The notes under the pieces are model-generated. The model did no database searches. It was not told where the DNA came from and saw only the letters and a program-made list of their open reading frames with translations. A stretch of 64,000 bases of DNA from CAYJDR01 sp964368965 (lineage in GTDB: Bacteria; Chrysiogenota; Deferribacteres; Deferribacterales; Mucispirillaceae): NCBI GenBank assembly GCA_964368965.1, contig CAYJDR010000007.1, forward strand, positions 18,032-82,031, read 5' to 3'. Numbering within the stretch: the first letter of the stretch is position 1; every line of letters begins with the position of its first letter. This document shows, one piece after another, positions 17,700 to 26,320 of the stretch. The position numbers and the translations under genes were made by a program.

Positions 17700-18971
17700 T
17701 TATAACGAATTTAATGCTTTGTCAAAGTCTGCTTTTAAATCTTCGATAGATTCTATGCCGACAGACACCCTAACCATGTCCTCACCGATGCCCGATTGTT
17801 GCAAAGCTTCAGCAGTTAATTGGCTGTGCGTAGTGCTTGCAGGGTGTGTTACGATAGTTTTCACATCGCCTAAGTTTGCAGCGTGAACACATACTTCTAT
17901 ATTATCAATAAATTTTCTACCAGCTTCTCTGCCACCTTTTAAGCCGAAGCTAAATAGTGAGCCAGCACCTTTTGGTAGATATTTTTTAACAAGTGCATTA
18001 TATGGGCTAGTTTCTAAACCAGAGTAGTTTACCCATGCAACTTTATCGTGACTTTCTAGGAACTTAGCGAGTTCATAAGCGTTTTTCACATGCCTATCCA
18101 TTCTAACATGTAGAGTTTGTAGCCCGTGTATGAACATAGATGAGTTGTATGGGCTAGGCGTACCGCCAAGGTCACGCATAGAGTTAACCCTCATCTTTAT
18201 AGCAAGCGCCATATTTCCAAACGCCTCAGCAGCTACGACACCGTGATAGCTAGGGTCTGGCTCTGTGAAGTCAGGAAATCTGCCACATGTCCAATCAAAT
18301 GTGCCTAAATCGACAACTACGCCACCTAACGCTGTACCATGTCCGCCGATATACTTTGTAGATGAGTAAACAACAACATCTGCGCCGATATCTTTTGGTT
18401 TAAATAGGTATGGAGTTGCACAAGTGTTATCAACTATTAACGGTATTTTATGGCGTTTTGCAACATCTGCAATAGCTTCAAAGTCAATGATGTCTGCACT
18501 AGGGTTAGTGATAGACTCTATGAATATACCTTTAGTTTTATCAGTAACAAGCGCCTCGAAAGATGAGATATCATCTTGGTTAGCAAACTTAACTGTGATA
18601 CCGAACCTTTTAAACGTGTGCTTAAATAGGTTTAGCGTGCCACCGTATAGTTTGTTAGATGCGATGATTTCATCACCAATTTGCGCAAGTGTGAGTATAG
18701 TCATAAACACCGCAAAATGCCCTGAAGATGTAGCAACAGCTGCTGTGCCTTCGTCCATAGCGGCGATAGTTTCCTCAAATGTAGTAGTTGTAGGGTTGTG
18801 CAACCTAGAGTAAATGTAGCCACCAGCTTTTAAGCTGAATAAGTCAGCTGCATACTGTGCGCTTTCAAACTCATAAGCGTTAGACATGTATATTGGCGGG
18901 TTGGTTGCGCCTGTATGGTCAGGCTTGTAAGTACCGTGCACCAATAATGTTTCAATATTTTTTTCTTTCAT
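17700..18971 (-). CDS. metY: O-acetylhomoserine sulfhydrylase (Cys/Met metabolism PLP enzyme)
   Basis: 423 aa, the longer form typical of MetY. The N-terminal TLLVHGTYKPDHTGATNPPIY block is present. The PLP-binding Lys is in VYSSTKYIGGHGTALGGVV, and PASTTHSQLT with SVGIESIEDL mark the C-terminal domain. It makes homocysteine from O-acetylhomoserine and sulfide. Methionine gamma-lyase is a related alternative, but adjacency to metX favours MetY. A GGAGG-type ribosome site lies just before the ATG, beneath an inverted repeat in the leader. Confidence 0.92.
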   Translation of the reverse strand: MKEKNIETLLVHGTYKPDHTGATNPPIYMSNAYEFESAQYAADLFSLKAGGYIYSRLHNPTTTTFEETIAAMDEGTAAVATSSGHFAVFMTILTLAQIGDEIIASNKLYGGTLNLFKHTFKRFGITVKFANQDDISSFEALVTDKTKGIFIESITNPSADIIDFEAIADVAKRHKIPLIVDNTCATPYLFKPKDIGADVVVYSSTKYIGGHGTALGGVVVDLGTFDWTCGRFPDFTEPDPSYHGVVAAEAFGNMALAIKMRVNSMRDLGGTPSPYNSSMFIHGLQTLHVRMDRHVKNAYELAKFLESHDKVAWVNYSGLETSPYNALVKKYLPKGAGSLFSFGLKGGREAGRKFIDNIEVCVHAANLGDVKTIVTHPASTTHSQLTAEALQQSGIGEDMVRVSVGIESIEDLKADFDKALNSL

Positions 18972-18986
18972 AATTTATCCTCCGAA

Positions 18987-19014
18987 AGACTTTAGAGTAC
19001 AACAATTAAAGTCT
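18987..19014 (-). promoter_or_regulatory. Inverted repeat in the metY leader
   Basis: A perfect 8-bp inverted repeat, AGACTTTA and TAAAGTCT, with a 12-nt loop. It ends about 15 nt before the metY start codon and lies inside the inferred 5' UTR. It could be a leader hairpin next to the ribosome site or an operator. No known SAM riboswitch pattern is recognised. Confidence 0.45.
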
Positions 19015-19035
19015 ATAAAAGTTCACTAGTTTTCT

Positions 19036-19064
19036 ATATTAGACTAATATTGTACGATAAACAA
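19036..19064 (-). promoter_or_regulatory. Putative sigma70 promoter of metY-metX
   Basis: On the minus strand TTGTTT and TAATAT are separated by 17 nt (-35 at 19059-19064, -10 at 19036-19041). The predicted start near 19029 leaves a leader of about 57 nt that contains the inverted repeat. Confidence 0.45.
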
Positions 19065-19238
19065 GAATTATTGCTATAAAGTTTGTAAAGATAGTCACTT
19101 TCTTTATATTTTCTAGACGTAGCGAGTGTTACTAAAGCCAGACCCTTTTCTATCCGAGCAACAACCAACAAATTTGCACTTGCTAAATTTGCCCAATATC
19201 GTATATTATCTATTGAAATTTTATTATGAGGTTACACA

Positions 19239-19469
19239 ATGCCAATTTATGAATATCAGTGCATCGCATGTGGTGACGTTGCAGAAAAGCTTGAAAGCAT
19301 CAACAGCGAAAATAGAGAAATAACTTGCGAAAAATGTGGCGCAACGGCTACACGCAAAATATCTGCAACTGCATTCCACTTGACAGGTAGCGGGTTTCAC
19401 AACACCGACTATAAAGGCGGCTGCAGTAATGCTACGCCATCATGCGCTGGCTGTCCATCAGCTAAATAG
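19239..19469 (+). CDS. FmdB-family zinc ribbon protein
   Basis: 76 aa. The N-terminal MPIYEYQCIACGD and the second pair ITCEKCGATATRKIS form the CxxC...CxxC ribbon of the FmdB (CxxC_CxxC_SSSS) family. The C-terminus adds further Cys (GGCSNATPSCAGCPS). These proteins are proposed regulators, but function is generally unknown. It is monocistronic, with its own terminator 14 nt downstream. The 267 bp upstream are shared with the divergent metY. Confidence 0.85.
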   Translation: MPIYEYQCIACGDVAEKLESINSENREITCEKCGATATRKISATAFHLTGSGFHNTDYKGGCSNATPSCAGCPSAK

Positions 19470-19482
19470 CTTAACACCACTT

Positions 19483-19507
19483 AGGAGCACAATCGTTGCT
19501 CCTTTTT
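19483..19507 (+). terminator. Intrinsic terminator after the FmdB-type gene
   Basis: 7-bp stem AGGAGCA / TGCTCCT with a 7-nt loop, followed by TTTT. The ~175 bp from here to the AbgT gene hold only AT-rich sequence with possible promoters (TTGACA at 19591; TTGTGA-N17-TAACAT at 19615-19643). Confidence 0.8.
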
Positions 19508-19682
19508 CTTATCAACCTTATTTTTTATGCCACTAAAAGCCCTTTAATATCAACATTCTTAAACAAACCACTAGCTCTGAAATTCAACTATTGACAAACA
19601 TAAATAAAAAAAACTTGTGAAACATTATTTTTTATGGTAACATAATCATGTTTTAAATTTTATTAAGGAGAGATGAGAGATT

Positions 19683-21224
19683 ATGGAACAAAAAAGAAGT
19701 ATGTTCGACCGTGTGCTTGATGCTATTGAGCGCGCAGGGAACAAGTTACCAGACCCAATTACATTATTCTTGTATTTGGCAATTATCGTAGTTTTAGTAT
19801 CTGGTCTTTGTGCAGCGCTTGGCGTGTCTGCTATTAGCCCTGCTGATAAGTCAGAGATTAAAGTATTCAATTTAATGTCAGCTGATGGTATACGCTACCT
19901 TTGGACTAACGTTATCAAAAACTTTGCAAACTTTGCACCACTAGGTATGGTTCTTGTTGCAATGATTGGTTCTGCTGTTGCAGAGAAGAGTGGCTTCCTT
20001 ATCGCACTTATGCAACGCTTCCTAGGCGGCGCTAAAGGTTGGGTTGTTACTGGTGTTGTTATTTTCTTAGGTATTAACTTAAACGTAGCTGGCGATGCTG
20101 GTTTTATCATCCTGCCACCACTTGCTGCTGTTTTATATATGTCTATTGGGCGTAGTCCATTGCTTGGTTTATATGTGTCGTACTCTGCTGTTGCAGCTGG
20201 CTTCGCAGCAAACATGATTTTAGGGCTTTCTGATGCACTAGCTTATGGCTTCACAGAGCCTGCTGCTCAATTAATCGACCCTGAGTACGCTACATCTATG
20301 GCAATCAACTGGTACTTCTTGATTGTATCTTGTGTATTACTTACTATTGTTGGTACTCTACTTGTTGAGAAGTTTTTACTTAATAGATTTGCAATCACTA
20401 AAGAAAAACTAGCAGAATATGATGTTGATACATCTGGCTCACAACTATCAGACATCCAAAAGAAAGCTCTGAAGTGTGCTGGTATTGGCTTCCTTGGCTT
20501 TATCGGCTTCATACTTCTTTTATCATTACCAATATTCGGCGAAACAGCGATCTTAGCTGACGCAGCTGGCAGCATAACTAGCGGTGGCGCACCATTCACT
20601 AAAGGTATCGTATTTACTGTTACTATCGGTTTATTCGTTCCTGCTGTTGTTTATGGTGTTGTTGTTGGTAAATATAAAAACGATAGAGACGTTTGGAAAG
20701 ACGTAAGCCTTGGCTTCTCTGAAATGGGCAACTACATTTTCATGTGTTTCTTCATCTCTATCTTTACAAACTTCTTCGCAGTTTCAAAGTTAGGTACTAT
20801 CTTAGCTATCAACGGTGCTGGTTTCCTTGAGAGCGTCGGTTTTGAAGGCATACCTTTAATGATCGGCTTAATATTCCTATCTTGTATCGTGAATATTTTC
20901 ATCGGTTCAGCTTCTGCTAAGTGGGCTATCCTTGCACCTGTATTCGTCCCTATGATGATGGTACTAGGCTATGACCCAGCTATCACGCAAGTTATATACC
21001 GCATTGGTGACTCTATCACTAACCCGCTTTCACCGTTGTTCTTCTACATGCCTGTTATCCTAGGTTATGTTAATAAGTACGACCCTAAAGCTGGTCTTGG
21101 TACACTCATTGCTAACATGCTTCCATTCTCGATTACGTTTGCAATCGTTTGGATTATTCAAGTTATCTTCTGGGTGACGCTAAACTTACCACTTGGTCCT
21201 GGTGGCGGCATTTACTTAAACTAA
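19683..21224 (+). CDS. AbgT-family transporter
   Basis: 513 aa with about a dozen membrane segments. The N-terminal RVLDAIERAGNKLPDPITLF is the classic AbgT opening. It continues with NFAPLGMVLVAMIGSAVAEKSG, LNVAGDAGFIILPPLAA and SASAKWAILAPVFVPMMM (hairpin region), and ends in LPLGPGGGIYLN. AbgT proteins were first described as p-aminobenzoyl-glutamate importers, and some members export sulfonamides. Three M20D amidohydrolases follow, as abgA/abgB accompany abgT in E. coli, which favours uptake of an amide-linked substrate here. A terminator separates it from them. Confidence 0.9.
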   Translation: MEQKRSMFDRVLDAIERAGNKLPDPITLFLYLAIIVVLVSGLCAALGVSAISPADKSEIKVFNLMSADGIRYLWTNVIKNFANFAPLGMVLVAMIGSAVAEKSGFLIALMQRFLGGAKGWVVTGVVIFLGINLNVAGDAGFIILPPLAAVLYMSIGRSPLLGLYVSYSAVAAGFAANMILGLSDALAYGFTEPAAQLIDPEYATSMAINWYFLIVSCVLLTIVGTLLVEKFLLNRFAITKEKLAEYDVDTSGSQLSDIQKKALKCAGIGFLGFIGFILLLSLPIFGETAILADAAGSITSGGAPFTKGIVFTVTIGLFVPAVVYGVVVGKYKNDRDVWKDVSLGFSEMGNYIFMCFFISIFTNFFAVSKLGTILAINGAGFLESVGFEGIPLMIGLIFLSCIVNIFIGSASAKWAILAPVFVPMMMVLGYDPAITQVIYRIGDSITNPLSPLFFYMPVILGYVNKYDPKAGLGTLIANMLPFSITFAIVWIIQVIFWVTLNLPLGPGGGIYLN

Positions 21225-21234
21225 TTTAAACTCT

Positions 21235-21264
21235 AAAGATTGCACAGTTTGTGCAATCTTTTTT
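21235..21264 (+). terminator. Intrinsic terminator after the AbgT gene
   Basis: Perfect 12-bp stem AAAGATTGCACA / TGTGCAATCTTT with a 3-nt loop, then TTTT. Because it is so close to the next start, it probably attenuates rather than fully isolates the downstream amidohydrolase genes. Confidence 0.88.
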
Positions 21265-21281
21265 GTATCGAGGCAATTTAT

Positions 21282-22466
21282 ATGAACTTTAAAAATAGAG
21301 CTAATGAACTAAAAGAACAAATCATCAAAGACAGGCGCTATATACACGAAAACGCTGAACTTTCATTCAATGAAGTTGAAACAACAAAACACATCGTTAA
21401 CGAATTAAAAGCACTAGGGATACCTGTGCAAACTTATGATGACTATAACGGCTGTATCGCCACTATAAAAGGCGGTAAAGCAGGCAATAAAACAGTTTTA
21501 CTACGCGCTGATATCGACGCGCTACCAATACAAGAAAAATCAGGCGTTGAGTTTGAAAGCAAAAACGAAGGCGTTATGCACGCATGCGGGCACGATTGCC
21601 ACGCATCTATGCTACTTGGCGCAGCACGCCTACTATGGGAAGAAAAGGAAAACTTGCAAGGCACAGTTAAACTATTGTTCCAATCAGGCGAAGAAGGCTT
21701 TATTGGTAGCCACTATTATGTTGATAACGGACACCTTGACGACGTTGACGCTGCAATGGGCATGCACGTATGGCACGACCTCCCTACAGGTAAACTAGGC
21801 ATTAAAGATGGCATGCTTATGGCCAGCTGTGACAACTTCAAAATAACTGTACATGGTAAGTCAGCGCATGGCTCAACGCCTCATCTAGGTAAAGATGCTA
21901 TCGTTGCAGCAAGTGGCATTATTGTAAATTCTCAAACAATCGTGAGCCGTATAAATGATCCACTAAACTCGCTCGCAGTATCGTTTGGCACTGTTAGAGC
22001 TGGTACTCAATTCAACATCGTTACAGATAGAGCTGAAATTGAAGGCACTATCAGAGCGCACGACGAAACAACTAGACAAATGGCTAAAGCAGAACTAGTT
22101 AGGATAGCTGAACAAACGGCAATATCGCTTTGTTGCACTGCTGAGGTTGAGTATAACTTCACTGAGTCGTGTATTACAAATGACGATATCGAACTAAATG
22201 AGCTCGCAAGAAACTCTGCTAAAAAACTATTTGGTGACGATGTCGTAGAAAAAATTAACCCTGTTGGCGGTAGCGAAGATTTTTCATATATTATGGATAG
22301 GATACCAGCATCATTATTCTTATTCTTAGGAACATATGACGAAGCAACAGGAGCTACCCACGCAGTACATAATGAAAAGTTTAAAGTAAACGAAGATATA
22401 CTACCTATCGGTGCAGCGCAATATGCTCAGTTTGCTGCTGACTATCTTGATATAAAAGGTAAATAG
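21282..22466 (+). CDS. M20D-family amidohydrolase, copy 1
   Basis: 394 aa from the ATG at 21282, preceded by GAGG 8 nt upstream. An in-frame ATG at 21240 lies inside the terminator hairpin and is unlikely. M20D motifs are RADIDALPIQE, MHACGHDCHASMLLGAA (bridging Cys and His ligands), FQSGEEG and GSEDFSYIM. These are aminoacylase/aminobenzoyl-glutamate/hippurate-hydrolase-like enzymes acting on N-acyl amino acids. It is the most diverged of the three tandem copies and ends 2 nt before copy 2. Confidence 0.88.
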   Translation: MNFKNRANELKEQIIKDRRYIHENAELSFNEVETTKHIVNELKALGIPVQTYDDYNGCIATIKGGKAGNKTVLLRADIDALPIQEKSGVEFESKNEGVMHACGHDCHASMLLGAARLLWEEKENLQGTVKLLFQSGEEGFIGSHYYVDNGHLDDVDAAMGMHVWHDLPTGKLGIKDGMLMASCDNFKITVHGKSAHGSTPHLGKDAIVAASGIIVNSQTIVSRINDPLNSLAVSFGTVRAGTQFNIVTDRAEIEGTIRAHDETTRQMAKAELVRIAEQTAISLCCTAEVEYNFTESCITNDDIELNELARNSAKKLFGDDVVEKINPVGGSEDFSYIMDRIPASLFLFLGTYDEATGATHAVHNEKFKVNEDILPIGAAQYAQFAADYLDIKGK

Positions 22467-22468
22467 CT

Positions 22469-23632
22469 ATGGTTAAACAATTAGCAAAAGAAAATGAACA
22501 ACAAATTATAGATTGGCGCAGACATTTCCACTCTAACCCTGAACTTGGCGAACAAGAGTTTAAAACGACAAAGTACCTCGTAGAACAAATGGAAGCTATG
22601 GGTATCGAAGTTCAAACATTTGACATAACTGGCTGTGTTGGCATTATCAAAGGTGCAAGCGAAGGCAAAACTGTTATGCTTCGTGCTGATATTGATGCGC
22701 TACCTATCCAAGAAATCGAGGGCAGAGAGTACCGCAGTAAAAACGATGGCGTTATGCACGCTTGCGGACATGATTGCCACGTCGCTATGGTGTTAGGCGC
22801 TGCAAAAATGCTTTCTGAGCAAAGGGAACACATAAAAGGAACTGTTAAAATATTGTTCCAAATGGGTGAAGAACTTGGCAGACGCGCAGAAGAATACGTT
22901 AAACGCGATGTTTTAAAAGGCGTTGATGCAATATTTGGTATGCATGTGTGGGCATCACTCGATGCGCACAAAATCAACTTTGAAGTTGGCGAACGTATGG
23001 CATGTAGCGACCGTTTTACAATCAGAGTAAAAGGTAAAGCTAGCCACGGTAGCGCACCACACGAAGGTGTAGATGCAATACTAACGGCGGCATCAGTCGT
23101 GCAAGCGCTACAATCTATCACAAGCAGGCAAATGCACCCTCAGCAAAACTTAGTTGTTACTGCTGGCATGATGAACGGTGGCACAAAATCAAACATTATA
23201 GCTGACTATGTAGAGCTGGTTGGCACTGTGCGAGCATTCAATAACGAGTTTAGAAAAACTATGCCTGAACGTATCGAAAAGATAGCAAAAGGCGTGTGTG
23301 ACGCTTACGGTTGCGAAGTTGAATGTATCTACTACTTCGGCCCAGACCCTGTTGTGAACGATAATGACGCACTAGTTAAAATAGCACAAAATGCAGCATG
23401 CAAAGTAATGGGCGATGAAAGTGTTGTGCCTGTTATCAAATCCCCTATTGCTGAAGATTTCAGTGTATTTATGGCAGAGATACCAGGCGTATTCGGCTTC
23501 CTAGGTGCTAGAAATATCGAAAAAGGTATCGATTGTGTACACCATCACCCAGCGTTTGACGTTGATGAAGATATCCTACAGCGAGGAAGCGGAGTTTATG
23601 TTCAATTTGCTCTAGACTTCCTAAATGCATAA
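22469..23632 (+). CDS. M20D-family amidohydrolase, copy 2
   Basis: 387 aa. It carries RADIDALPIQE, MHACGHDCHVAMVLGAA, FQMGEELGRR and KASHGSAPHEGVDAIL. The C-terminal HHHPAFDVDEDILQ supplies metal-binding His. It is clearly the sister of copy 3 (most residues identical by eye, with long identical stretches such as MMNGGTKSNIIADYVELVGT) and more distant from copy 1. The C-terminal SPIAEDFSVF differs at the position where copy 1 has GGSEDFSYIM. Substrate divergence after duplication is plausible. Confidence 0.88.
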   Translation: MVKQLAKENEQQIIDWRRHFHSNPELGEQEFKTTKYLVEQMEAMGIEVQTFDITGCVGIIKGASEGKTVMLRADIDALPIQEIEGREYRSKNDGVMHACGHDCHVAMVLGAAKMLSEQREHIKGTVKILFQMGEELGRRAEEYVKRDVLKGVDAIFGMHVWASLDAHKINFEVGERMACSDRFTIRVKGKASHGSAPHEGVDAILTAASVVQALQSITSRQMHPQQNLVVTAGMMNGGTKSNIIADYVELVGTVRAFNNEFRKTMPERIEKIAKGVCDAYGCEVECIYYFGPDPVVNDNDALVKIAQNAACKVMGDESVVPVIKSPIAEDFSVFMAEIPGVFGFLGARNIEKGIDCVHHHPAFDVDEDILQRGSGVYVQFALDFLNA

Positions 23633-23647
23633 TAATTAGGTTTATAA

Positions 23648-24814
23648 ATGATAAAACAATTAGCAAAAGATAACGAACAAAAAATAATTGAGTGGCGCAG
23701 ACACCTGCATGCAAACCCAGAACTTGGCGAACATGAAGTTGAAACAACAAAATTCATCGTTGAGAAACTCACAGCTATGGGTGTTGATGTTCAAACTTTC
23801 GACGATATCACAGGTTGCATAGGCACTATCAAAGGCGAAAGCGAAGGCAAAACAATTATGCTGCGTGCAGATATTGATGCTTTACCAATCCAAGAAGAAG
23901 CTGGCAAACCATATGCGAGCAAAAATGCTGGTGTTATGCATGCATGCGGACATGATGGACACACAGCAATGCTACTTGGTGCTGCAGAAATACTTGTTAG
24001 CCAAAAAGCAAACTTGAAAGGCACTGTTAAGCTGATATTTCAAATGGGCGAGGAACTTGGTAGACGCTCTGAACTATACGTGCAGAGAGGTGCTTTAAAC
24101 GGCGTTGATGCAATATTTGGCATGCATTTATGGTCGTTGTTAGATGTTGGCAAAGCAAATTTTGAAGTTGGCGAACGCATGGCTTGTAGCGATAGGTTTA
24201 CAATCAAAATAACAGGTAAAGCTAGCCACGGTAGCGCACCACACGAAGGAATAGATGCTATCCTAACATCAGCCGCAGTTGTGCAAGCGTTGCAATCTAT
24301 AACTAGTAGAAACATGCACCCACAACAAAGCTTAGTTGTAACTGTTGGTATGATGAACGGTGGCACAAAGTCAAACATCATAGCAGACTATGTAGAACTT
24401 GTTGGAACAGTGCGTACTTTTAACAAAGAGTTCAGAAAAACAATGCCTGAGCGTATCGAAAAAGTCGTTAAAGGCGTGTGTGACGCTTATGGTTGTGAGG
24501 CCGAGTGCATTTACTACTTTGGCCCTAGCCCACTTATTAACGAAAATGAAGAGCTTGTTACAATCGCTCAAGATGTTGCTAAAAACATAATTGGCGATAA
24601 ATGCCTTGTTCCGTTCACTAAGATGATGGGCGCAGAAGATTTCAGCGTATTCCTTGAGGAAATCGACGGCGTATATGGATTTGTTGGAGCAAGAAACAAA
24701 GATAAAGGTATAGACTGTGTGCATCATCACCCAGCGTTCGACTTAGATGAAGATGTACTTCACCAAGGTAGCGCAATTTATGCACAATTCGCAGTTGACT
24801 ATCTTAACAAATAA
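23648..24814 (+). CDS. M20D-family amidohydrolase, copy 3
   Basis: 388 aa. Same architecture as copy 2: RADIDALPIQEEAG, MHACGHDGHTAMLLGAA, FQMGEELGRRSE, MGAEDFSVFLEE and HHHPAFDLDEDVL. It lies 15 nt after copy 2. The last 39 bases sit in a 55-bp segment repeated on the other side of an assembly gap. That repeat is an overlap of two contigs, so the C-terminus NK and stop are reliable. Confidence 0.88.
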   Translation: MIKQLAKDNEQKIIEWRRHLHANPELGEHEVETTKFIVEKLTAMGVDVQTFDDITGCIGTIKGESEGKTIMLRADIDALPIQEEAGKPYASKNAGVMHACGHDGHTAMLLGAAEILVSQKANLKGTVKLIFQMGEELGRRSELYVQRGALNGVDAIFGMHLWSLLDVGKANFEVGERMACSDRFTIKITGKASHGSAPHEGIDAILTSAAVVQALQSITSRNMHPQQSLVVTVGMMNGGTKSNIIADYVELVGTVRTFNKEFRKTMPERIEKVVKGVCDAYGCEAECIYYFGPSPLINENEELVTIAQDVAKNIIGDKCLVPFTKMMGAEDFSVFLEEIDGVYGFVGARNKDKGIDCVHHHPAFDLDEDVLHQGSAIYAQFAVDYLNK

Positions 24815-24985
24815 CAAATGGGAGCTTATGNNNNNNNNNNNNNNNNNNNNNNNNNNNNNNNNNNNNNNNNNNNNNNNNNNNNNNNNNNNNNNNNNNNNNN
24901 NNNNNNNNNNNNNNNNNNNNNNNNNNNNNNATTTATGCACAATTCGCAGTTGACTATCTTAACAAATAACAAATGGGAGCTTATG
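24776..24985. other. Assembly gap (100 N) flanked by an identical 55-bp contig overlap
   Basis: Bases 24776-24830 and 24931-24985 are the same 55 bases, separated by exactly 100 N (24831-24930). An exact 55-base end overlap is what a k=55 de Bruijn assembler leaves at a branch. The true sequence is probably continuous, with one copy of the 55-mer and no missing bases. Confidence 0.9.
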
Positions 24986-24996
24986 CTCCCTTTTTT
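24975..24996 (+). terminator. Intrinsic terminator after the amidohydrolase cluster
   Basis: 6-bp stem GGGAGC / GCTCCC with a TTAT loop followed by six T. The left half is present on both sides of the gap. After collapsing the duplication it lies about 10 nt past the stop of copy 3. Confidence 0.85.
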
Positions 24997-25011
24997 CAAC
25001 TAGAGGCGCTT

Positions 25012-25797
25012 ATGTATACTAAAATCGCTACTATTTTAATATCATTTCTTCTACTCGCGGCTACATCTCACGCTCAAATAGTTGAAGATATCGTTGCAAA
25101 AGCTAACAAAGGCGACATCGAAGCACAAGTTGATCTAGGCTACATTTACTTGCATGGCCAAGCTGGCATTCCACAAAGTTATGAAAAAGCTATGCAGTGG
25201 CTTGAGAAAGCTGCAAAACAAAACCACCCACTTGCTCAATATATGCTAGGCGATTTATACTCTAGTAATTATGATGGCGTTAAAAGCGATATTGAACTCG
25301 CAATTTACTGGCTAACACAAGCCGCTAACCAAAACCATAAAGTAGCTCAAAGAAGGCTTGCAAATACTTACTATCGTGGCAACAACGTCACTAAAGACTA
25401 CACTAAAGCAATCTACTGGTATACAAAACTTGCAGAACAAGGCGACTATTCCTCTCAATATTATCTAGGCCATATGCACTATCACGGCTTAGGCACAGAT
25501 AAAAACTATGCAGAGGCTATACGTTGGTATGAAATGGCTGCACATCAAGGTGATATTAACTCACTATACAAGCTTGGTGAAATGTACTACCACGGCGATG
25601 GTGTAGAGAAAAATATCATTAAAGCTTACGCATATATGAGCTTGGCAGTCGATGATGGTTACATATCAAACCTAGCTGATGATAAAATAACCTTTTATGA
25701 AAAAGTGAAAAACGTTGAGCTAACAAAAGAAGAAGCCACTAAAGGCGACGCACTCGCAAAAGAAATTAAAAGCAAGTTCACTATCGTTCGTCAATAA
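25012..25797 (+). CDS. Exported Sel1-repeat protein
   Basis: 261 aa from the ATG at 25012 with AGAGG upstream. The frame extends to 24973, but that would begin in the terminator and spoil the signal peptide. Residues 1-22 are a signal peptide ending ATSHAQ. Then come about five Sel1/TPR-like repeats of 36 residues (A-x-x-Y-LG-x-Y-x-x-G forms such as YDGVKSDIELAIYWLTQAAN and DGVEKNIIKAYAYMSLA). These are protein-interaction solenoids in the periplasm. Partner unknown. A shorter relative follows 63 nt downstream. Confidence 0.85.
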   Translation: MYTKIATILISFLLLAATSHAQIVEDIVAKANKGDIEAQVDLGYIYLHGQAGIPQSYEKAMQWLEKAAKQNHPLAQYMLGDLYSSNYDGVKSDIELAIYWLTQAANQNHKVAQRRLANTYYRGNNVTKDYTKAIYWYTKLAEQGDYSSQYYLGHMHYHGLGTDKNYAEAIRWYEMAAHQGDINSLYKLGEMYYHGDGVEKNIIKAYAYMSLAVDDGYISNLADDKITFYEKVKNVELTKEEATKGDALAKEIKSKFTIVRQ

Positions 25798-25860
25798 AGT
25801 TGCATGCTTGCATTACATTACAACGTGTGCTAACATACTTTTCTTTGAGAGGTTTTAAAC

Positions 25861-26310
25861 ATGATTAAATATTTGCCTAAGTTTGCTTTAACTATATTAT
25901 TTGTACTAAGTGCCATTGCGATAATGGTTGAGATTGTTAGCGACGATATAAAAGATATCGAAGCACGTGCCGATAAAGGCGATGTTGAAGCGCAAATCCT
26001 TTTAGCTGAACTTTATGTCGCTGGCGAATCTGTGCCACAAGACCTCACAGAAGCATTCAAATGGTATTCAAAAGCGGCAAAACTAGGCAACCAAGGCGCT
26101 ATCAACATAGTTGGGATTATGTATGCAAACGGCTCAGGAGTCGAACAAGACGACGTTCAAGCATATGCTCACTTTTTAACTGGTGCATCATTGGGCTTTA
26201 AATCATCTATTGAAAATAAAGAAAAACACGCACCAAAACTCACACCAGAACAAATGGCAGAAGCAGAAGCTCTTGCTGAAACTATGACACTAAAACTTGT
26301 TGTGAAATAA
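25861..26310 (+). CDS. Small membrane-anchored or exported Sel1-repeat protein
   Basis: 149 aa. A hydrophobic N-terminus (residues 8-26) is an uncleaved anchor or signal peptide. Two Sel1 units follow: DKGDVEAQILLAELYVAGES/VPQDLTEAFKWYSKAAKLGN and IVGIMYANGSGVEQDDVQAYAHFLTGASLG. The opening ADKGDVEAQ closely matches the first repeat region of the upstream gene, suggesting duplication and shortening. Confidence 0.82.
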   Translation: MIKYLPKFALTILFVLSAIAIMVEIVSDDIKDIEARADKGDVEAQILLAELYVAGESVPQDLTEAFKWYSKAAKLGNQGAINIVGIMYANGSGVEQDDVQAYAHFLTGASLGFKSSIENKEKHAPKLTPEQMAEAEALAETMTLKLVVK

Positions 26311-26320
26311 GGTTAGTGCA

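Noticed and set aside
18972..19238. SAM riboswitch upstream of metY
   Set aside because: I could not match the conserved cores of the SAM-I or SAM-II classes by eye. Only a simple hairpin is visible.
21240..21281. Upstream ATG for the first M20D gene
   Set aside because: It lies inside the intrinsic terminator stem of the preceding gene, and a well-placed ribosome site precedes the ATG at 21282.
24818..25011. Short ORFs crossing the second gap
   Set aside because: They are artefacts of the duplicated 55-mer and Ns.
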